Of a DNA stretch of 64,000 bases, positions 1 to 10,976 are shown one piece after another. Within the stretch, counting starts at the first letter, position 1; each line of letters begins with the position of its first letter. Origin of the DNA: Tunturibacter psychrotolerans. GTDB taxonomy: Bacteria; Acidobacteriota; Terriglobia; Terriglobales; Acidobacteriaceae. The translations under genes and the position numbers were made by a program. Location of the stretch: the NCBI RefSeq assembly GCF_040359615.1, contig NZ_CP132942.1, positions 2,170,001 through 2,234,000 of the forward strand, in the 5' to 3' direction. The notes below the pieces were generated by a model, which was not told where the DNA came from, ran no database searches, and saw only the letters and a program-made list of their open reading frames with translations.

Positions 1-2356
<2,356 letters not shown>

Positions 2357-2360
2357 CTCA

Positions 2361-2795
2361 ATGGCAGAGACGACGAGCAATACGGGGTTGTTAGCGGTTC
2401 GGCTGGTGACGCCGGATCGTATTCTGCTGGATGCGACGGCTCAGGCGGTAGAGCTGCCGTCAATGTCAGGGTATTTGGAGGCGTTGTATGGTGCAGCGCC
2501 GCTGCTCGCAGAGCTTGGCGCCGGTGAAGTGAGGCTACATGGTGGTAGCTCGGGCGATCAGAAGTTCTTCGTAGCCTGGGGTTTTGTGGAGGTGCTGCCG
2601 GACCGGGTGACGATCCTGGCGGAGACCGCGCTGCATCCGAACGAGATCGACGTCTCTGAGGCCCAGAAGGAGCTTCAGGAGGGGGAGAAGCTCTGGCGTG
2701 AAGCTGGCGATGATGGCGAGAAATATGACGAAGCTAACGCTATCACGCGGAAGGCGGAAGAGAAGATCGCCTCCGCTGAGGGCAAGAGTACGTAG
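2361..2795 (+). CDS. atpC: ATP synthase F1 subunit epsilon
   Basis: Epsilon subunit, which couples the rotor to the c-ring and can inhibit ATP hydrolysis. It begins four bases after the atpD stop. The N-terminal beta sandwich starts with LLAVRLVTPDRILLDATAQAVELPS and ends near VTILAETAL; a two-helix C-terminal domain follows (SEAQKELQEGEKLW... NAITRKAEEKIASA). The usual G-x-x-G-ILPGHAPL loop is replaced by GYLEALYGAAPLL, so the turn that normally contains His and Pro is altered. Position after atpD makes the assignment firm despite this. Confidence 0.93.
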   Translation: MAETTSNTGLLAVRLVTPDRILLDATAQAVELPSMSGYLEALYGAAPLLAELGAGEVRLHGGSSGDQKFFVAWGFVEVLPDRVTILAETALHPNEIDVSEAQKELQEGEKLWREAGDDGEKYDEANAITRKAEEKIASAEGKST

Positions 2796-2821
2796 CCTAT
2801 TTTGGTACTCAGGGAATAGGG

Positions 2822-2846
2822 AAGCCGTCCGTATGGGCGGCTTTCG
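2822..2846 (+). terminator. Terminator after the atp operon
   Basis: Inverted repeat AAGCCGTCC / GGGCGGCTT (one mismatch/wobble) with a GTAT loop, 27 bases after the atpC stop, followed by TTCG rather than a long T run. It is probably the operon terminator, though weak in its T tract. Confidence 0.6.
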
Positions 2847-3246
2847 TATCTAAAGGTATTTGATTATTCTGTTCCCTTCCCCCAACGCTTCCGCGTGGTC
2901 TCTACTCCTCATTGAGAGACATGCGGCCGATGATGTCGGTCAAATTTAGGTAATTTGTCAAAATGTTGTTTTTTGCCGCAAAAAGGCAGTAAACGAGAAG
3001 CTTATCCCCGTCCAGATGAATCACATTCCCAAGTGAGATGTAGGCAAGTGCATCCTGACCTAATTCCAGGATTCCTTCAGCTTTTTTGTGGAAGAGATCC
3101 GGCTTTCCGGATCCGGGCCAGTTGTGAAGCCAAAACGCCGCGTGATTCAGCTCAGGCGTGTCGAGAGAAGCGGAAGCGCCCACCTAATGATGAGCCTGGG
3201 GCGGTCGAAAAAAGTAACTGATTGCCAGCTATCAAAGGAGTTGCCG
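2845..3246. other. Gene-poor gap after the atp operon
   Basis: About 400 bases, more AT-rich than the neighbours, without a recognised gene. A 93-codon minus-strand frame (2902-3183) and shorter plus-strand frames are open here, but none has a recognisable family, a good ribosome-binding site or convincing composition. The stretch may be gene decay or the leader of the omega-like gene downstream. Confidence 0.4.
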
Positions 3247-3462
3247 ATGCGTTCTGAGCTGATTTTCGATGCGCTCATTTGCGAGTCAAACCGATATCTA
3301 TTGTGCAGGCTTGTCGCTAAGGGAACCCGCAAGTTGCACAGACCAAATACACGTGTGGAAGATACGACCAACGAGATGCTCGGACGCCTCAGCGAACCGG
3401 CTTCAACGTCAAAGGAAATGGTGATCGGGCGAGTACCAGCCGAGAGGCAGCGCGCGGCTTGA
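3247..3462 (+). CDS. RNA polymerase omega-like small protein
   Basis: A 71-residue protein. The frame is open further upstream, but ATG 3247 is chosen because AAAGGAG stands just before it (3235-3241) and the sequence changes character there. Residues 7-30 (FDALICESNRYLLCRLVAKGTRKLH) match the topology of the omega subunit core helix (S/NRY-x-LV-x-x-AAK-x-A/T-R-x-L), and DTTNEMLGRL takes the place of the later A-x-x-E-I helix. Omega helps assemble the beta' subunit. The conserved positions are few, so this is a family-level suggestion; an acidobacterial small protein of unknown role is the alternative. Confidence 0.5.
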   Translation: MRSELIFDALICESNRYLLCRLVAKGTRKLHRPNTRVEDTTNEMLGRLSEPASTSKEMVIGRVPAERQRAA

Positions 3463-3517
3463 TGCGGTTCGGCACGTCGGCTGCTAAGAGGGTCCTCACG
3501 GAGGGCAAGAGGTGATC

Positions 3518-4033
3518 ATGTCAACTTCATTTACTACACCGAACGGTTTTTCGCGAAAGACAGGACCTTCGACCACCTCTGGAAAGAATGTCGCCTGGTA
3601 TTTGCTATTTCTCGAACATTTAGACGAGTTCGCGACACTGGCGTGGTACCTCGTCGCGGATCACCGTCTGGTCGAAGAGGCGATTCAACGCACGATGGTG
3701 CAGTTGGACGCAATTCCGTTCGATGTCTCGATGCCGTTGCTCGCATATAACCAGGCCCGGGAGACACTCATTACGCAGGCGATCGCCGGACTTGGGTTGG
3801 GATGCAAAGGAAGTGAAGCAGGTGCTGTGTATTTGCCGAGCACCCTTGGCGAGTTGCCTGACCTGCCGCGTTTGGCATTCATGCTAAAACTCGTTTTGCG
3901 ATCCTCGGAGATCGAAGTGGCAAAGTTCCTGGACGTCACGCCGTCCAAAGTGAGGGAGTTGGTTCAGGCTGCGATCGACCGTCTGAGCTTGCGGGTGCCC
4001 TTTTCTGTGCTGAATGGATGCTATGACGCGTGA
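3518..4033 (+). CDS. Degenerate RNA polymerase sigma factor-like protein
   Basis: A 171-residue protein. ATG 3518 is favoured over GTG 3512 because AGAGG ends 5 bases before it. Residues 30-70 (FLEHLDEFATLAWYLVADHRLVEEAIQRTMVQLD) resemble sigma region 2 of extracytoplasmic-function factors, and residues 120-165 (LPRLAFMLKLVLRSSEIEVAKFLDVTPSKVRELVQAAIDRL) look like the region 4 helix-turn-helix. The region 2 DNA-melting residues are not clearly kept. I infer a DNA-binding, sigma-like regulator; whether it directs transcription is unclear. It follows the omega-like gene on the same strand with a 55-base gap. Confidence 0.5.
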   Translation: MSTSFTTPNGFSRKTGPSTTSGKNVAWYLLFLEHLDEFATLAWYLVADHRLVEEAIQRTMVQLDAIPFDVSMPLLAYNQARETLITQAIAGLGLGCKGSEAGAVYLPSTLGELPDLPRLAFMLKLVLRSSEIEVAKFLDVTPSKVRELVQAAIDRLSLRVPFSVLNGCYDA

Positions 4034-4113
4034 TTCGCGAAATTCTCAAAGTTAAAACACTGAACCCGGATTGCTCCGGGCTCGGTCTTCGGACTTGTGC
4101 GGAAGGCGATCGA

Positions 4114-5706
4114 CTAGGAAGCTTTCTTCGTCTTCGCAGCCGGTGCCGGAGTTTCTGCGATTGACTCGGCCTGTTGGCGTAGAGCATGGATGACGACGCG
4201 CAGCATCTCCTCTTCAGGGGCAGGTTTGCCGGTGAAAATCTCGAACTGACGAGCTCCCTGCTGAACGAACATCTCGATGCCGGTGATGATGGAAATGCTT
4301 TGCTGCCGTGCGAGACGGAGTAGTGGGGTTTCGAGCGGGTTGTAGACGAGGTCGAAGACCAGCTTGGTGTTGAGGTCTGCTGCTTCTAGGATCGGCGTAG
4401 TCTTGACACCAGCCATACCAACCGGAGTTGCATTGACGATTACGTCGAAGGTGGTTTTGGATAGAGCATCTTTCTTAATCGTCTTCGAACCGGACTGCTT
4501 GGCCAGTTTCTGAGCGGTCTCGGAGGTGCGATTGAGGATGAAGACCTCGGCTCCCTTGTCGCGCATACCGAAGACGGCGGCGCGAGCGGCTCCGCCGGCA
4601 CCTAGAACGAGAGCCTTTGCTCCGCGGAGGGACATTCGCTTCTCAATAGGGCCGGTGATCCCGGCGACGTCTGTGTTGAAGCCATAGAGCTTGCCGTCCT
4701 GGCGGAGGACCGTGTTGCAGGCACCGATTTTGGCGGAGAGAGGATCGGTCTTCTCGAGGTGTGCCATGATCTCCTGCTTGAGCGGCATGGTGACGCTGAG
4801 GCCCTGGATGGGGATCTCATGCACCAATTTGAGCAGGTCAGCGAGCTTGTTGGCCTGAAGCGCAAGATAGACAGCATTTACGGTCTCGCGGCGGAAGGCC
4901 GTGTTCATCATGATGGGAGAGAGCGAGCTGCGGATGGGGTTGCCGGCGACACCGTAAACCTTTGTGGCTGCGTCGACTTGATCGATGCGATAGGTTTCGA
5001 TCAGTGTGCGGGCGGCGATCTGGCCAGGGCCAGTCTCCTCGCCGGCTGTTGCTGCGGCGAAGGTAAAGGCGCTGCCGGCGCGGAGTCCGAGAACGCGGGA
5101 GATGATGCCTGCATCGCCCATACAGATGCCAACGATGTTGGAGTGATCGTCCATACGTTCGATGAAGCGCATGAGAGTGACGTTGTCTGTGAGACTCTTG
5201 GCCGTGGGCACGATCTTGATGAAGTCGGGGTGAAAGGGCTCGATGCGCTTGAAGATGCCGTCAAGATCTTTGGTGGCTGCGAAGTCGTGATGGCTGATGA
5301 TAAGGGCGACGCCTGTTTCGCGAAGCTTCTGAAGCTCGCCTTTCTTCAGGCTCTCAGCCGATTCAAGCTCAAGATCGACGATGTGGAAACCAGAGGTTCC
5401 CGCTTTGGAGAGAATCTCCATCTCGGCGACGAGATTGCCTGAGAATTTACCGCCGTTAGCCGCGCGACGACAGGTCGCGATGGCTGTGACCGCGGTATTG
5501 TCGCTGAGGAAATGTTTCAGCTTCGGCAAAGCGAGGAGAGGCTTCTCCAGGTAGTCGAGGCGGAACTCGAGGAAAGGCGTCTCTTTGACGACAGCGGTAG
5601 CTTTTTCAAGCATCTCGGCAGGCGTGGCGCCAATGATGGCGACGCAGACTTTACCGATACGGGAACGAAGAAATTGGGGGGTTACGCTGGGCACATTCAC
5701 TCTCAT
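4114..5706 (-). CDS. aroDE: Bifunctional 3-dehydroquinate dehydratase / shikimate dehydrogenase
   Basis: Fusion of two consecutive shikimate pathway enzymes in 530 residues. Residues about 15-235 are a type I dehydroquinase barrel: VCVAIIGATPAEM, EFRLDYLEKP, the HH pair in ISHHDFAAT, and the Schiff-base lysine in FIKIVPTAKS. Residues about 250-510 are shikimate dehydrogenase: VYGVAGNPIRSSLSPIMMN, VTMPLKQE with the catalytic Lys, NTDVAGI, and the NADP loop VLGAGGAARAAVFGM. The order matches the plant bifunctional enzyme. The C-terminal 20 residues are Ala/Lys-rich. A consensus promoter lies directly upstream; no Shine-Dalgarno sequence is visible before the ATG. Confidence 0.95.
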   Translation of the reverse strand: MRVNVPSVTPQFLRSRIGKVCVAIIGATPAEMLEKATAVVKETPFLEFRLDYLEKPLLALPKLKHFLSDNTAVTAIATCRRAANGGKFSGNLVAEMEILSKAGTSGFHIVDLELESAESLKKGELQKLRETGVALIISHHDFAATKDLDGIFKRIEPFHPDFIKIVPTAKSLTDNVTLMRFIERMDDHSNIVGICMGDAGIISRVLGLRAGSAFTFAAATAGEETGPGQIAARTLIETYRIDQVDAATKVYGVAGNPIRSSLSPIMMNTAFRRETVNAVYLALQANKLADLLKLVHEIPIQGLSVTMPLKQEIMAHLEKTDPLSAKIGACNTVLRQDGKLYGFNTDVAGITGPIEKRMSLRGAKALVLGAGGAARAAVFGMRDKGAEVFILNRTSETAQKLAKQSGSKTIKKDALSKTTFDVIVNATPVGMAGVKTTPILEAADLNTKLVFDLVYNPLETPLLRLARQQSISIITGIEMFVQQGARQFEIFTGKPAPEEEMLRVVIHALRQQAESIAETPAPAAKTKKAS

Positions 5707-5721
5707 GTCTACAATCGCGGT

Positions 5722-5750
5722 ATATTACAGACCCGCTGGGAAGGATGCAA
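5722..5750 (-). promoter_or_regulatory. Sigma70-type promoter of aroDE
   Basis: On the minus strand, TTGCAT (5745-5750) and TAATAT (5722-5727) are separated by exactly 17 bases. A start point about 7 bases after the -10 box would lie only about 9 bases before the aroDE ATG, so the mRNA would be nearly leaderless. Confidence 0.6.
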
Positions 5751-5992
5751 ATTTTTGTTGAAATATAAGGAGTTTAGTTCCTGTCCTTGCAACGTTACTC
5801 GGTTTCGTTTCTTTGGATGCGCGAGACGAGTCGAAGACACTAGAAGTAGACGCTATATCTCGAAGAATGTTACTCGTCAGTAGTTCGAGAGGGAAGGGAC
5901 TAATACAGGGTCGGCGAAATCGTGAACGAGGCTGTTAGTTGACATTATCGCGGGGAAATGCGGACAAAGTTTATCAAAGTAAAGGAGTTAGC

Positions 5993-6844
5993 GTGAGCGA
6001 AGAGATTAAAACTATGCGAAATGGGGCGTGGGATAGGTTCGGGTGGTTGCGGCATGGTTTCAGCACCCGGAGCGGGGGTATTTCGGCGGTTTATGGGGGA
6101 AAATCGCTGAATCTGGGATGGACCAAAGAGGATGACAGGGCGTCGGTGGTGGAAAATCGACGGCAATTTGTGCGGTTTCTTGATGGTGATTTGGTGGATA
6201 GACGTGGTTCGGTGCTGGTGGGAGTGCGGCAGATTCACTCCGACATCGTGAGAGTGGTTCGGGATGGGGATGGGGCGTTGGAAGGCAGGCTTCAGACTGC
6301 GGAGGGAAAGGCAGTTCTCGAGGGAGATGGGCTGATTACCAACGTTCCGGGAGTGCTTGTAGGGGTGGGGACGGCCGATTGCGTTCCGGTGCTGGTGGTG
6401 GATGGGAAGAATAGAGCGGTCGGGGCGTTTCATGCGGGATGGCGGGGTACGGTGGCTCAGATCGTGGAGCGCGGAGTGGCGATGATGGTGGACGAGTATG
6501 GGTCGCGGGTGGAGGATCTGGAGGCGGCGGTTGGGCCGAGCATTGGTGCTTGCTGCTACTCGGTTGGTAAGGAGGTGCACAACGAGTTCCACGAGCGGTT
6601 TGGGTACGCGGCAGATCTTTTTCGAGTTGGTGTCGACGAGGATGACGCCAAAATTTATCTGGATCTGTGGGAAGCGAATCGAAGACAGCTGTTGAACGCC
6701 GGACTGGGAGAAGAGCAGATTACCCTGATGGGGGAGTGTACGGCTTGCGAGGTCGATGCGAGAGGGGAGCAGAAGTATTTTTCGCATCGTGGAGAGAAGG
6801 GTGTTGCGGGGAGAATGCTGAGCGTTGTCGGTGTGGCTGGATAG
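5993..6844 (+). CDS. pgeF: PgeF/YfiH family multicopper polyphenol oxidase-like protein
   Basis: Member of the DUF152 family, described as a peptidoglycan editing factor and as a purine nucleoside phosphorylase-type enzyme. GTG 5993 is taken as start because AAAGGAG (5981-5987) stands 5 bases before it. The 283-residue product keeps the metal-binding residues of the family: the His in VRQIHSD, the Cys in VGTADCVPVLVVD, and the His in AFHAGWRGTVAQ, followed by AAVGPSIGACCYSVG. It is divergent from aroDE and convergent with the prolyl oligopeptidase gene. Its codon use is noticeably G-rich on this strand, like the dcw genes. Confidence 0.9.
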   Translation: MSEEIKTMRNGAWDRFGWLRHGFSTRSGGISAVYGGKSLNLGWTKEDDRASVVENRRQFVRFLDGDLVDRRGSVLVGVRQIHSDIVRVVRDGDGALEGRLQTAEGKAVLEGDGLITNVPGVLVGVGTADCVPVLVVDGKNRAVGAFHAGWRGTVAQIVERGVAMMVDEYGSRVEDLEAAVGPSIGACCYSVGKEVHNEFHERFGYAADLFRVGVDEDDAKIYLDLWEANRRQLLNAGLGEEQITLMGECTACEVDARGEQKYFSHRGEKGVAGRMLSVVGVAG

Positions 6845-6868
6845 CTTTGCGTTGGATCCGATGAAAAA

Positions 6869-6903
6869 GAGTCAGGACCACCCATGTTGAGCGATCCTGA
6901 CTC
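6869..6903. terminator. Convergent terminator between pgeF and the peptidase
   Basis: A perfect 9-bp inverted repeat GAGTCAGGA / TCCTGACTC with a 17-base loop. On the minus strand it is followed by TTTTT, which suits termination of the oligopeptidase transcript; it can also end pgeF transcription. Confidence 0.7.
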
Positions 6904-6978
6904 CTCTGTTGTCCGCGAGCTTAGTCACGTTGATATTTTCAAAAACACAGCGGTCCAGAGCTACTACTTTACGAATGC

Positions 6979-9108
6979 TTAGTCCATCAGTTTTCGCGTG
7001 AAGTAGGTGTACTGTTCGGCGCGGGTGTTGGCCTGTTCTTTGAGATTGGCTCCAGGTGCGTGACCGCCTTCGATAATTTCGTCGTAGAAGAAGGGCTTGT
7101 GGAACTCTTCGAGGCGAGCGGCGAATTTGCGTGCGTGAACCGGTCCTACTCGGTCATCCTTGGTTGTAGTGAAGATGAGAGGTTCTGGGTAATTTGTGTT
7201 GGGGTTGAGCTGGTTGTAAGGGGAGATGTAGGCGAGGAATTTTCGTTCCTCTGGGATGGTGACAGTGCCGTATTCTCCGACCCAGGAAGCGCCTGCTGCG
7301 ATCTGTTCGTAGCGGAGCATATCGAGTAGGGGTACCTGAATGACGACGGCGTTCCACATCTCGGGGTGTTGAGTGAATTCCACGCCCATGAGGAGTCCTC
7401 CATTGGAGCCGCCAACAATGCCTAGGCGACGAGGCGACGTGATCTTGCGGCTGAAGAGATCCTGACCGACTGAGGCGAAGTCGTCATAGATGCGCTGGCG
7501 ATGGGTCTTGAGGCCGGCGTCATGCCAGGCTGGGCCGAACTCGCCGCCGCCGCGGATGTTAGCCAGGACAAAGGTGCCGCCTCGCTCAAGCCATAGCTTG
7601 CCAAGGGTGGGATTGTAGAGAGGCGTCATGGAGACTTGAAAGCCGCCGTATGCGTTCATCACGGTGGGATTGGAGCCGTCGTATTTGATGTCCTTAAGAC
7701 GGACGAGGAAGTAGGGGATTTTGGTCCCGTCTTTGGAGGTAGCCTCAAGTTGTTCGACGATGAGGTTGGATGCGTCGAACTGGGCCGGGAGAGTCTTTGC
7801 CGACTTCATACCAGCTGAAGCAGCGTCACCCAGAAGGAGCGAGGAAGGCGTGAGGAAGCCAGTGGTCTGGACGAAGAACTTATCGTCAGAGGTGTTGGCA
7901 GAGGCGATCTCGACGCTGAGATTGTCGAGGATGTCGAGTTTCTTGCGAGTCCAGGTGTTGTTTGCGTCGTGGGTGTAGAAGTAGGCGCGACCTTGAACGT
8001 GGTCGAGCGTGGTGATGAGCAGATGATTTTTCGTTGTTGCCGCGTCCTGAAAGAACTCCTGGGATGTGGGCGTGAAGACGACCGTGGGTTTGAGGTGGAC
8101 GGGGTCTTTTCTAACGGCCTCAAGATTAAGCGCTATCAACGAGCCCTGAGGGAATGTCGTGGAGAGGCCTTGAGGCTTCCAGTCTTCGTTGAGTTCGACG
8201 AAGATTTGGCCGTCGAGCATTCCGTGAAGCTGGCACTTTCCGGGGACAGAGATTTTTTCAGTTCCTCCTGAGGTGTAGAAAGAGATTTCACTCTCGAAGA
8301 AATTCACTCCGCGATTGATGACGACTACAGCGTGACCCTGTCCGTCGTTGATCGTAAACGGGGCGACTTGTACGTCGGTCTGTGTGCCCCGGTAGACTTC
8401 TTTGGCTTGATCGAGGGTTTGGCCGCGCTTCCAGACTTTGACGACGAAGGGATAGCCGGACTGGGTCATTGTTCCGTCGCCCCAGTTGCGGGCAACCAGA
8501 AGAGTGTCTTTGTCGACCCAGGTCACATCCTGCTTTGATTTGGGCAAGACAAAACCATTCTTCACAAAATCGCCGGTCTTGAGATCGAACTCGCGGAGTG
8601 TGTCGGCGTCTTCGCCGCCGTCGGAGAGCGAGACGAGACAGAGGCCGTTGCCGGGATAGAGGCAGTTGAGCCCCTTTTGAACCCATTTTTGGTTGTCCTT
8701 TGCGGCGAGGGCGTCGTAGTCGATGACTGTGTGCCAATCAGGTTGCGAAGTCAGGTAGCTGTCGAGGGAGGTCTTACGAAGGATGCCGCGGACGTGCTGG
8801 GCGTCTTGCCAGGTGTTGTAGACCTCGCCGACGTGGAAGTCCGGGGTGGGAAGTCGAGTAGGAGACTCGAGTACTTTAAGCGCGGTCTCGGCCAGCACGG
8901 CGTAGCGTGGGTCGGCCTGCAGAACCTTCGCTGAACGGGCATTTTCTTCGTTTACCCAGGCCATGGCTTTTTCGCCGGAGACGTCTTCGAGCCACTGGTA
9001 TTTATCAGGCTGCTCGTTGGTGTTCTGTGCAGAGGAGTGAATGGAACCAAGGGTTGTTGCGATTGCGAACGCGGTAAGGATTGCGGTCTTGCGACTTCGA
9101 AGCAGCAT
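6979..9108 (-). CDS. Exported prolyl oligopeptidase family serine peptidase (S9)
   Basis: A 709-residue protein cutting peptides after proline in the best-known members. Start 9108 is chosen because it is preceded by AAGGGGA and begins a clear signal peptide (MLLRSRKTAILTAFAIATTLGSIHSSAQ); the frame upstream would run into the next gene. DKYQWLEDVSGEKAMAWV is the typical S9A N-terminus, followed by a beta-propeller. The hydrolase domain has the nucleophile in GGSNGGLL (about residue 568), the Asp in TTTKDDRVGP (about 650) and the His in EGGHAPG (about 683). Probably periplasmic. It lies 130 bases downstream of the ABC exporter genes on the same strand. Confidence 0.95.
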   Translation of the reverse strand: MLLRSRKTAILTAFAIATTLGSIHSSAQNTNEQPDKYQWLEDVSGEKAMAWVNEENARSAKVLQADPRYAVLAETALKVLESPTRLPTPDFHVGEVYNTWQDAQHVRGILRKTSLDSYLTSQPDWHTVIDYDALAAKDNQKWVQKGLNCLYPGNGLCLVSLSDGGEDADTLREFDLKTGDFVKNGFVLPKSKQDVTWVDKDTLLVARNWGDGTMTQSGYPFVVKVWKRGQTLDQAKEVYRGTQTDVQVAPFTINDGQGHAVVVINRGVNFFESEISFYTSGGTEKISVPGKCQLHGMLDGQIFVELNEDWKPQGLSTTFPQGSLIALNLEAVRKDPVHLKPTVVFTPTSQEFFQDAATTKNHLLITTLDHVQGRAYFYTHDANNTWTRKKLDILDNLSVEIASANTSDDKFFVQTTGFLTPSSLLLGDAASAGMKSAKTLPAQFDASNLIVEQLEATSKDGTKIPYFLVRLKDIKYDGSNPTVMNAYGGFQVSMTPLYNPTLGKLWLERGGTFVLANIRGGGEFGPAWHDAGLKTHRQRIYDDFASVGQDLFSRKITSPRRLGIVGGSNGGLLMGVEFTQHPEMWNAVVIQVPLLDMLRYEQIAAGASWVGEYGTVTIPEERKFLAYISPYNQLNPNTNYPEPLIFTTTKDDRVGPVHARKFAARLEEFHKPFFYDEIIEGGHAPGANLKEQANTRAEQYTYFTRKLMD

Positions 9109-9239
9109 CGTGTCTGTTCCCCTTCGTGAATGCGCGGTTTGGTTGGTCCCGTTGCTCTGCCAAAGCCCGGGTTTCTTGCAGAGATGCTCAGTGTAGCGCA
9201 GGATTCGTTTGTAGTTGTGGGACGGCAGCAAGGCAGAGT

Positions 9240-10976
9240 CTAGGTTTTGCAGAGTTCCTCTGCAAGTTCTTCGCGGTGGCTGAGGGCGATTGTATCGATG
9301 CGGTTGAGGACGTGCAGGTAGAAGAAGAACGCGGCGACGGCCAGCAGGAGGAAGAAGGGAACCATCAGCCATGGGAGGTTGAAGGAGTTCGCCAGCAAGA
9401 CGCCACCGTAACCGATGGCGAAGCAGGCTGCCACGATACCAACAGCGATGAGGGCGCTGAGCTGAGAGGTCTGCTTGCGGTTGATCTTCGAGAGGTCAAT
9501 TTTTTTTGGAGCGGCGAGAGAACGAAGGTTGCCGACTGCTCCGTTGGTGAAGACTGCGAAGAGAAGCCAACAGAACGTACCAAGGGAGATGAGAAGCGAT
9601 GGTGGGTGGGCGGTGAGACTGATGACGGTGAAGATCAGAACGAGTTCGATAAAGCTCAAGAGAAAACCGATGATGTTCTTTGCCAGGAAGACGTCGCGGA
9701 GGCGAGTGGGGGAGAGGAAGTAGAACTGGATTCCGGGGCCGTCCATGCCGAGGCAGTTGTACGAGAGGATGGAGACGCCGAGGACGGAGTATGCGACTGC
9801 GGCAGGAAAGACGAAGCTGCCGAAGCGTCCGCTGGTACCGATGCGGTTGGCGAAGAGGAAGACCATGAAGATGGGAGCGATGAAACCATAGAGCTGATTC
9901 GTATTGCGGCGGAGGTAGAGGAATTCCTTTTGCAGGCAGGCGGCGATGGTAGGGCTGAGACCCACGGTGCTCGCGCTTGCGAGTGGCGAGGTTGAGGGAT
10001 GCGGGATTGCCGCGGGAGTGTTTGGGATGCGGACTGTTTGGGGCTGCTTGGTGGTTTCGCTTAGATTTTCTCCGCGGAACTCGCGATGCATGCGTAAGGC
10101 GTAGATGGCCAGGAAGAGGCTGCTGAAAGCTACGAGGCCGACGAGTGCCGCGAAGGCGTGGAGGAAGCGTCCCCCAGCAAAGTTGGCGATTGACGTCGCT
10201 GTTAGTCCGGGAGGGAGAAGTGCGGCGAGGGGTTCAATCTGGTGGAAGATCTTGAGTAGGAATGGAAGATGATTGGCGTGGTGACGGTTGTTTTGAAAGC
10301 CAGGGTTGAAGTTGAGATTGATGTATTGAAAGCCAAGCGAGGCGAAGAGGATGAAGGCGGTTAGAATCTCGCGGGCGCGACGGGTAGAGAGCCAACGGTC
10401 GACCCAGGAGAGGACCATTCGGGTGAAAAAGATGTTCGATAAAGCATAGATGATGAGCAGGAGAGTGGCCCAGGGGAGGAGAGACGGTCGGGCGATTGCT
10501 ATGCCGATATCGGCTGCGGTAAGAGCGAGAGTGCCGATGACGTTCGAGGCGGAAAGCAGGCCGAAGAAGAGGCGTGCGGTGAGGTAGCGTGGAAAGCTGA
10601 TGGGGAAACGGATGATGGTGTTGATGTCGAAACTTAGGCTGGGTGGGGAGATATTGAGGACGACGAGTTGCCAGAGGGCGAAGATGGCCCAGGTAAGCGC
10701 AGGGAGAAGCGTTAGTTTGTCGGCTGAAATGAGGTAATAGCTGGCGAAGCCTGCACCGACGATGGGGCCAACGGCGATGATGCCAAGGACGGGGAAGAAG
10801 ATGATTCGAGCGATGAGTTCGCCAACTCCTCCTTTGCGACAGAACGCGTTGCGGAAGATGCACCAGCGGAGTTGGGCGAGTGCGAGGAATTGAGCGCGGC
10901 TTTGTGCGGCGGTCCAGGGGCGGGTATGAACGGCTGTCAGTGTGGGTGGCGGCGGAGTTTGGATCAGCCCAGCCAT
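9240..10976 (-). CDS. ABC-2 type transporter permease
   Basis: A 578-residue integral membrane protein with about twelve hydrophobic segments, for example LIARIIFFPVLGIIAVGPIVGAG and LMVPFFLLLAVAAFFFYLH. A hydrophilic loop rich in Pro, Thr and Ser near residue 320 separates two membrane halves. Its start overlaps the end of the ATP-binding subunit gene by 13 bases, indicating translational coupling and a shared complex. Export is the usual direction for this arrangement; the substrate cannot be read from the sequence. Confidence 0.85.
   Translation of the reverse strand: MAGLIQTPPPPTLTAVHTRPWTAAQSRAQFLALAQLRWCIFRNAFCRKGGVGELIARIIFFPVLGIIAVGPIVGAGFASYYLISADKLTLLPALTWAIFALWQLVVLNISPPSLSFDINTIIRFPISFPRYLTARLFFGLLSASNVIGTLALTAADIGIAIARPSLLPWATLLLIIYALSNIFFTRMVLSWVDRWLSTRRAREILTAFILFASLGFQYINLNFNPGFQNNRHHANHLPFLLKIFHQIEPLAALLPPGLTATSIANFAGGRFLHAFAALVGLVAFSSLFLAIYALRMHREFRGENLSETTKQPQTVRIPNTPAAIPHPSTSPLASASTVGLSPTIAACLQKEFLYLRRNTNQLYGFIAPIFMVFLFANRIGTSGRFGSFVFPAAVAYSVLGVSILSYNCLGMDGPGIQFYFLSPTRLRDVFLAKNIIGFLLSFIELVLIFTVISLTAHPPSLLISLGTFCWLLFAVFTNGAVGNLRSLAAPKKIDLSKINRKQTSQLSALIAVGIVAACFAIGYGGVLLANSFNLPWLMVPFFLLLAVAAFFFYLHVLNRIDTIALSHREELAEELCKT

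Noticed and set aside
2902..3183. A 93-codon minus-strand frame after the atp operon
   Set aside because: Reads moderately protein-like but has no family, no ribosome-binding site and competing frames on the other strand. It was left within the gap description.
3088..3246. N-terminal extension of the omega-like protein
   Set aside because: The 53 extra codons have a different, Arg/Ser-rich character, and a strong AAAGGAG stands directly before the internal ATG 3247.
5939..5967. TTGACA promoter for pgeF
   Set aside because: The -35 hexamer is perfect, but no acceptable -10 box stands 16-18 bases downstream.
9109..9372. N-terminal extension of the prolyl oligopeptidase
   Set aside because: The extra 88 codons overlap the permease gene, look like out-of-frame sequence and precede a clear signal peptide with its own ribosome-binding site at 9108.
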